Positions 61,383-64,000 of a DNA stretch of 64,000 nucleotides are shown here, piece by piece. The notes beneath the pieces are model-generated. The model did no database searches and was not told the DNA's origin. It worked only from the letters and a program-made list of their open reading frames with translations. How positions within the stretch are numbered: the first letter of the stretch is position 1; each line of letters opens with the position of its first letter. The stretch lies in assembly GCA_022225965.2 (NCBI GenBank), contig JAKJXP020000138.1, positions 1 through 64,000 of the forward strand. The letters are read 5' to 3'. Origin of the DNA: Diatrype stigma (lineage: Eukaryota > Ascomycota > Sordariomycetes > Xylariales > Diatrypaceae). A program made the position numbers and the translations under genes.

Positions 61383-63262
61383 ATGGGCGGGTTCAAAGCT
61401 ATCGAGGACAGGCCGACGCCAAAGGAGGTTTACAATTGGCGCCTGTATTCCGAGTGCATGGTCATCGCAACCGGTTCTCTGCTGTAAGTTTCCATGTCAT
61501 TGCCCTCTTGATAGTGATTCGGGTAAAGAACTACACGGATGGATTGCATTCTAAACGCAAACGGATGGCTCAGATTCGGCTACGACTCCGCCTTCATCGG
61601 GACGACGATTTCCCGCAGCTACTTCAAGACGGCCTTCGGCATCACGGCCGAGAACGCCAACGAGGTATCGAGCAACATCACATCGGCATTTCAGGCGGGC
61701 GCGCTCGTGGGCGCGCTGCTCTGCTTCTTCGCCACGGAGCGCATCGGGCGCAAGTGGGCACTCGAGTCCAGCGTGGCGGTGTTCACCGTGGGCGCGGTGC
61801 TGATGACGGCGACGAGCGGCAACCTGCAGATGCTGTACGCGGGACGGGTACTAACGGGCCTCGGATGCGGGTCTATCACGGCGACGGTGCCGAGCTACAT
61901 CGCCGAGCTCTCGGTGCCGTCGATCCGCGGCATCCTGACGGGCCTGTTCGAGATCGCCTACCAGGCCGGCTCGCTGGTCGGTTTCTGGATCAACTACGGC
62001 ATCACGCGGAACCTACCCGCCGACAGCGCCGCGTCCTTCCGCATCCCCATGGCGGTTCAGCTCGTCCCCGCCGCGCCGCTCCTTGTCGGCTGCCTGCTCC
62101 TGCTGCACGAGAGCCCCTTGTGGCTGATGCGTCAGGGACGCACCGCCGATGCGCACCAGTCGCTCGTGGGATTGCGCCACCTCCCCGTCGACCATCCCTA
62201 CGTCCAGCAGGACATCGCGGCCATCGAGGCGCGTCTCGAGGAGGAGACGGCTATCTCGGCCACATACGGGACTGGCCAATGGGCCTTCTACCGCGGTGCT
62301 CTGCGGGAGTTCTCCCGCAGCGGTATGCGCAACCGCGTCGCTCTCGTCTTCTGTGCCTTCGCCCTGCAGAACCTGTCGGGCGCCTCTGCTATCAACTACT
62401 ACTCCCCCACCCTATTCGGCTCCCTGGGCGTCACCGATGTGTCCCTGTACACGGGAATTTACGGCCTCGTTAAGGCGGTCGCCTCTATATTCTACTACGT
62501 ATTCATCATCGACATGCTGGGTCGTCGTCGCCCCACCATCGTCTCCTCGATAGCGTGCTCCCTGTGCTTGTGGTTTGTTGGGGCGTACGTGAAAGTCGGC
62601 CATCCGGCCGACATCATCAAAGCTGGCGAAACACTTCCAGGTTCTACTGCTAGGGGTGGTAACGCTGCTATTGCCATGATTATGATATACTCTATCTTGT
62701 AAGTTCGACTCTCGTGCCACTGACTATTAGTTTAGCGTGGGCCATTGCTAATATAGAGATGGATGGATGAACGGACGGCTAATAACAGCTGGTCCTTTGG
62801 TCTCAACGGAATCCCGTGGATCGTCTCGGCCGAGATCTTTCCCGGTGCGCTCCGCAACTTCTCGGGCACGTTCGCGGCCCTCATCCAATGGGCGATCCAG
62901 TTCGCCATCACCAAAGCGCTGCCGTACATCTTCACCTCGTTCGGCTACGGAACCTGGTTCTTCTTCGCGGCGTGGATGCTGGTGGCTAGCACCTGGTCGT
63001 TCTTCTTTCTACCCGAGACCAAGGGGCTGACTACTGCTCAGATGGATGCCATCTTGTACGTGAAGCCCCATGCCACTCTTTCTGGTTACAGATCTTGGCC
63101 CCCTTTACTAACCGTCTCTGCTCCAACAGCGGCTACAATTGTGAGGGGTACCGTGGAATCCCTCACACGTCCGTTACGACCAAGCTTACGCAACAGGGTC
63201 ATGACATCGCCATGGCCGGGCAAGGCAAGATACATGCTGCAGAACATGCCGAGGATGTTTGA
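61383..63262 (+). CDS. MFS sugar transporter (quinate/hexose permease-like)
   Basis: A proton-coupled or facilitative sugar importer of the SP family, in the plasma membrane with 12 helices. Exons 61383-61483, 61574-62698, 62789-63055 and 63130-63262 give 541 aa, with all phases closing. Family motifs are FGYDSAFIG at the end of helix 1, ERIGRKWALE, GRVLTGLGCGSITATVPSYIAELS, LHESPLWLMRQGR (PESPR-like), INYYSPTLF and FLPETKGL near the end. The WIVSAEIFPGALR block replaces the usual SSEIFP. The N-terminal MGGFKAIEDRPTPKEVYNWR is typical of quinate permease-like fungal proteins. The substrate cannot be told from sequence. It is convergent with the small repeat protein gene 182 bp away. Confidence 0.92.
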
Positions 63263-63443
63263 ATCTCATTACCTGGCGATATGTATTATTATTCTGATAT
63301 TATGATACAATCTGAATAAGCCATGAACAACCTAGTAACACAAGACGGCTGAAGTCAATCAAGAACCCTTAACAATCGCACACTACCCGCACATGAAGCC
63401 TAGTGTCTGGCTATGGTACAATTCCCGTAGTGCTGTAGCGAGC

Positions 63444-63859
63444 TCAATTTCCCGCGCCAGGGACGAGCTTCCTCAAGGCATGCTTCAACTTGTATCCTGG
63501 ACTAGGCCGACGATTCAACTTTCTCTATAGGGGCATCAGCGAGGTTCCTTTGGGGTCAGGTAAGATAGCACAGGGACACTCTACACATGCACCAGGGATG
63601 GTCCTCGAAGAACAAGCAGACTTACCTCGGCTCCATGGATTAGGTCATACTCCCACTCGGCCGCCTCGTTCGACAACCCGCGCTTCAAAGAGGCTTCGTG
63701 CTCATGCTCTTCGTGCTCGACACGGTGCATGAATTGGTATTCTACAGTAGCCGCCTCATCGGTGATTCCGTGCCCGAGGTCCTCCTCTGCGCGGTGCATG
63801 AACTCGCGTTCCGCCATGGCAGCACAATCGGGTAGTCCGTGGCCCTCTTGTGATCTCAT
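63444..63859 (-). CDS. Small protein with three 18-residue repeats (unknown family)
   Basis: Exons 63626-63859 and 63444-63524 (minus strand), joined by a GTAAGT...CTATAG intron, give 104 aa. Residues 8-25, 31-48 and 61-78 are ungapped 18-residue repeats with the pattern G-[LI]-x-[DN]-x-A-A-x-x-E-x-x-[FL]-[MI]-H-x-x-E. They are separated by short acidic or basic linkers (EDLGH; HEEHEHEASLKR). The spliced second exon adds a basic tail, RKLNRRPSPGYKLKHALRK and LVPGAGN. There is no signal peptide, membrane helix or Cys pair. The repeats look amphipathic-helical with an invariant His. The function is unknown. The gene model rests on open phase, good splice sites and repeat conservation. Confidence 0.65.
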
Positions 63860-64000
63860 GTTGGAAGTAATTGTAGCGAGGTCAGTTGATTTATTTATGA
63901 TTGATTGGGGGGGGTTCGCTGTACAGTGGATGTCTTGGAAGCCGTGGCAGGATCCGGGAGGGAGGGTTGGGATATATACCCTGATGGGCGCATCGCGTGA

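Noticed and set aside
61436..62473. 345-codon plus-strand ORF overlapping the sugar transporter
   Set aside because: It is a shifted frame of the transporter exon: Arg/Pro/Gly-rich composition from GC-rich third positions, no domain, while the other frame has all sugar-transporter motifs.

Overview
This window comes from the nuclear genome of a filamentous ascomycete (Pezizomycotina, most likely a Sordariomycete). Genes carry short introns (about 50-260 nt) with GTRNGT donors and YAG acceptors, coding regions have GC-rich third positions, and promoter regions are long. The gene set also fits: an RGS-LOV photoreceptor-like protein, a HET-domain protein, mannitol-1-phosphate dehydrogenase, a fungal Sch9 kinase and a fungal HAUS6. 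No rRNA, tRNA, CRISPR array or intact transposon was recognised.

Layout. 1-10.6 kb: a typical 2-Cys peroxiredoxin (+) faces the nine-exon coatomer beta' gene SEC27 (-), followed by mannitol-1-phosphate 5-dehydrogenase (-). 10.6-15.6 kb: a 5 kb gene-free stretch. 15.6-22.1 kb: an intronless HET-domain gene (+), convergent with a two-exon F-box gene (-), then exonuclease V (+). 24.2-31.6 kb: an RGS-LOV/PAS regulator (+) and a GT90/CAP10-type glycosyltransferase (+). 32.2-32.9 kb: an AT-rich island abutting a GC-rich degenerate tandem repeat. 33.4-37.5 kb: an SDR oxidoreductase (+) convergent with a 14-TM-type MFS multidrug transporter gene (-) that carries two reading-frame lesions. 40-46.5 kb: AGC kinase SCH9 (+) and glucose-6-phosphate isomerase (+). 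47.7-51.4 kb: a CmcJ/AsaB-type oxidoreductase and a methionine-permease-like transporter (both -). 53-60.2 kb: a small Ser-rich protein (+), an alpha/beta hydrolase (+) and an augmin subunit 6 (HAUS6) homologue (+). 61.4-64 kb: a sugar/quinate-type MFS transporter (+) convergent with a small gene (-) whose product has three copies of an 18-residue repeat.

Functionally the window is mostly housekeeping (COPI traffic, glycolysis, mannitol metabolism, nutrient signalling, mitochondrial or DNA-repair nuclease, spindle microtubules) mixed with accessory genes (HET, drug and sugar transporters, SDR, CmcJ-like enzyme). There is no polyketide or peptide synthetase backbone, so no secondary-metabolite cluster is claimed. 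The most noteworthy items are the RGS-LOV fusion with a non-canonical flavin-adduct motif, the twice frameshifted but otherwise perfectly spliceable MFS gene, and the small 18-residue-repeat protein at the right edge. Exon boundaries were derived by hand from reading phase, splice consensus and family conservation. They are predictions, without transcript evidence.
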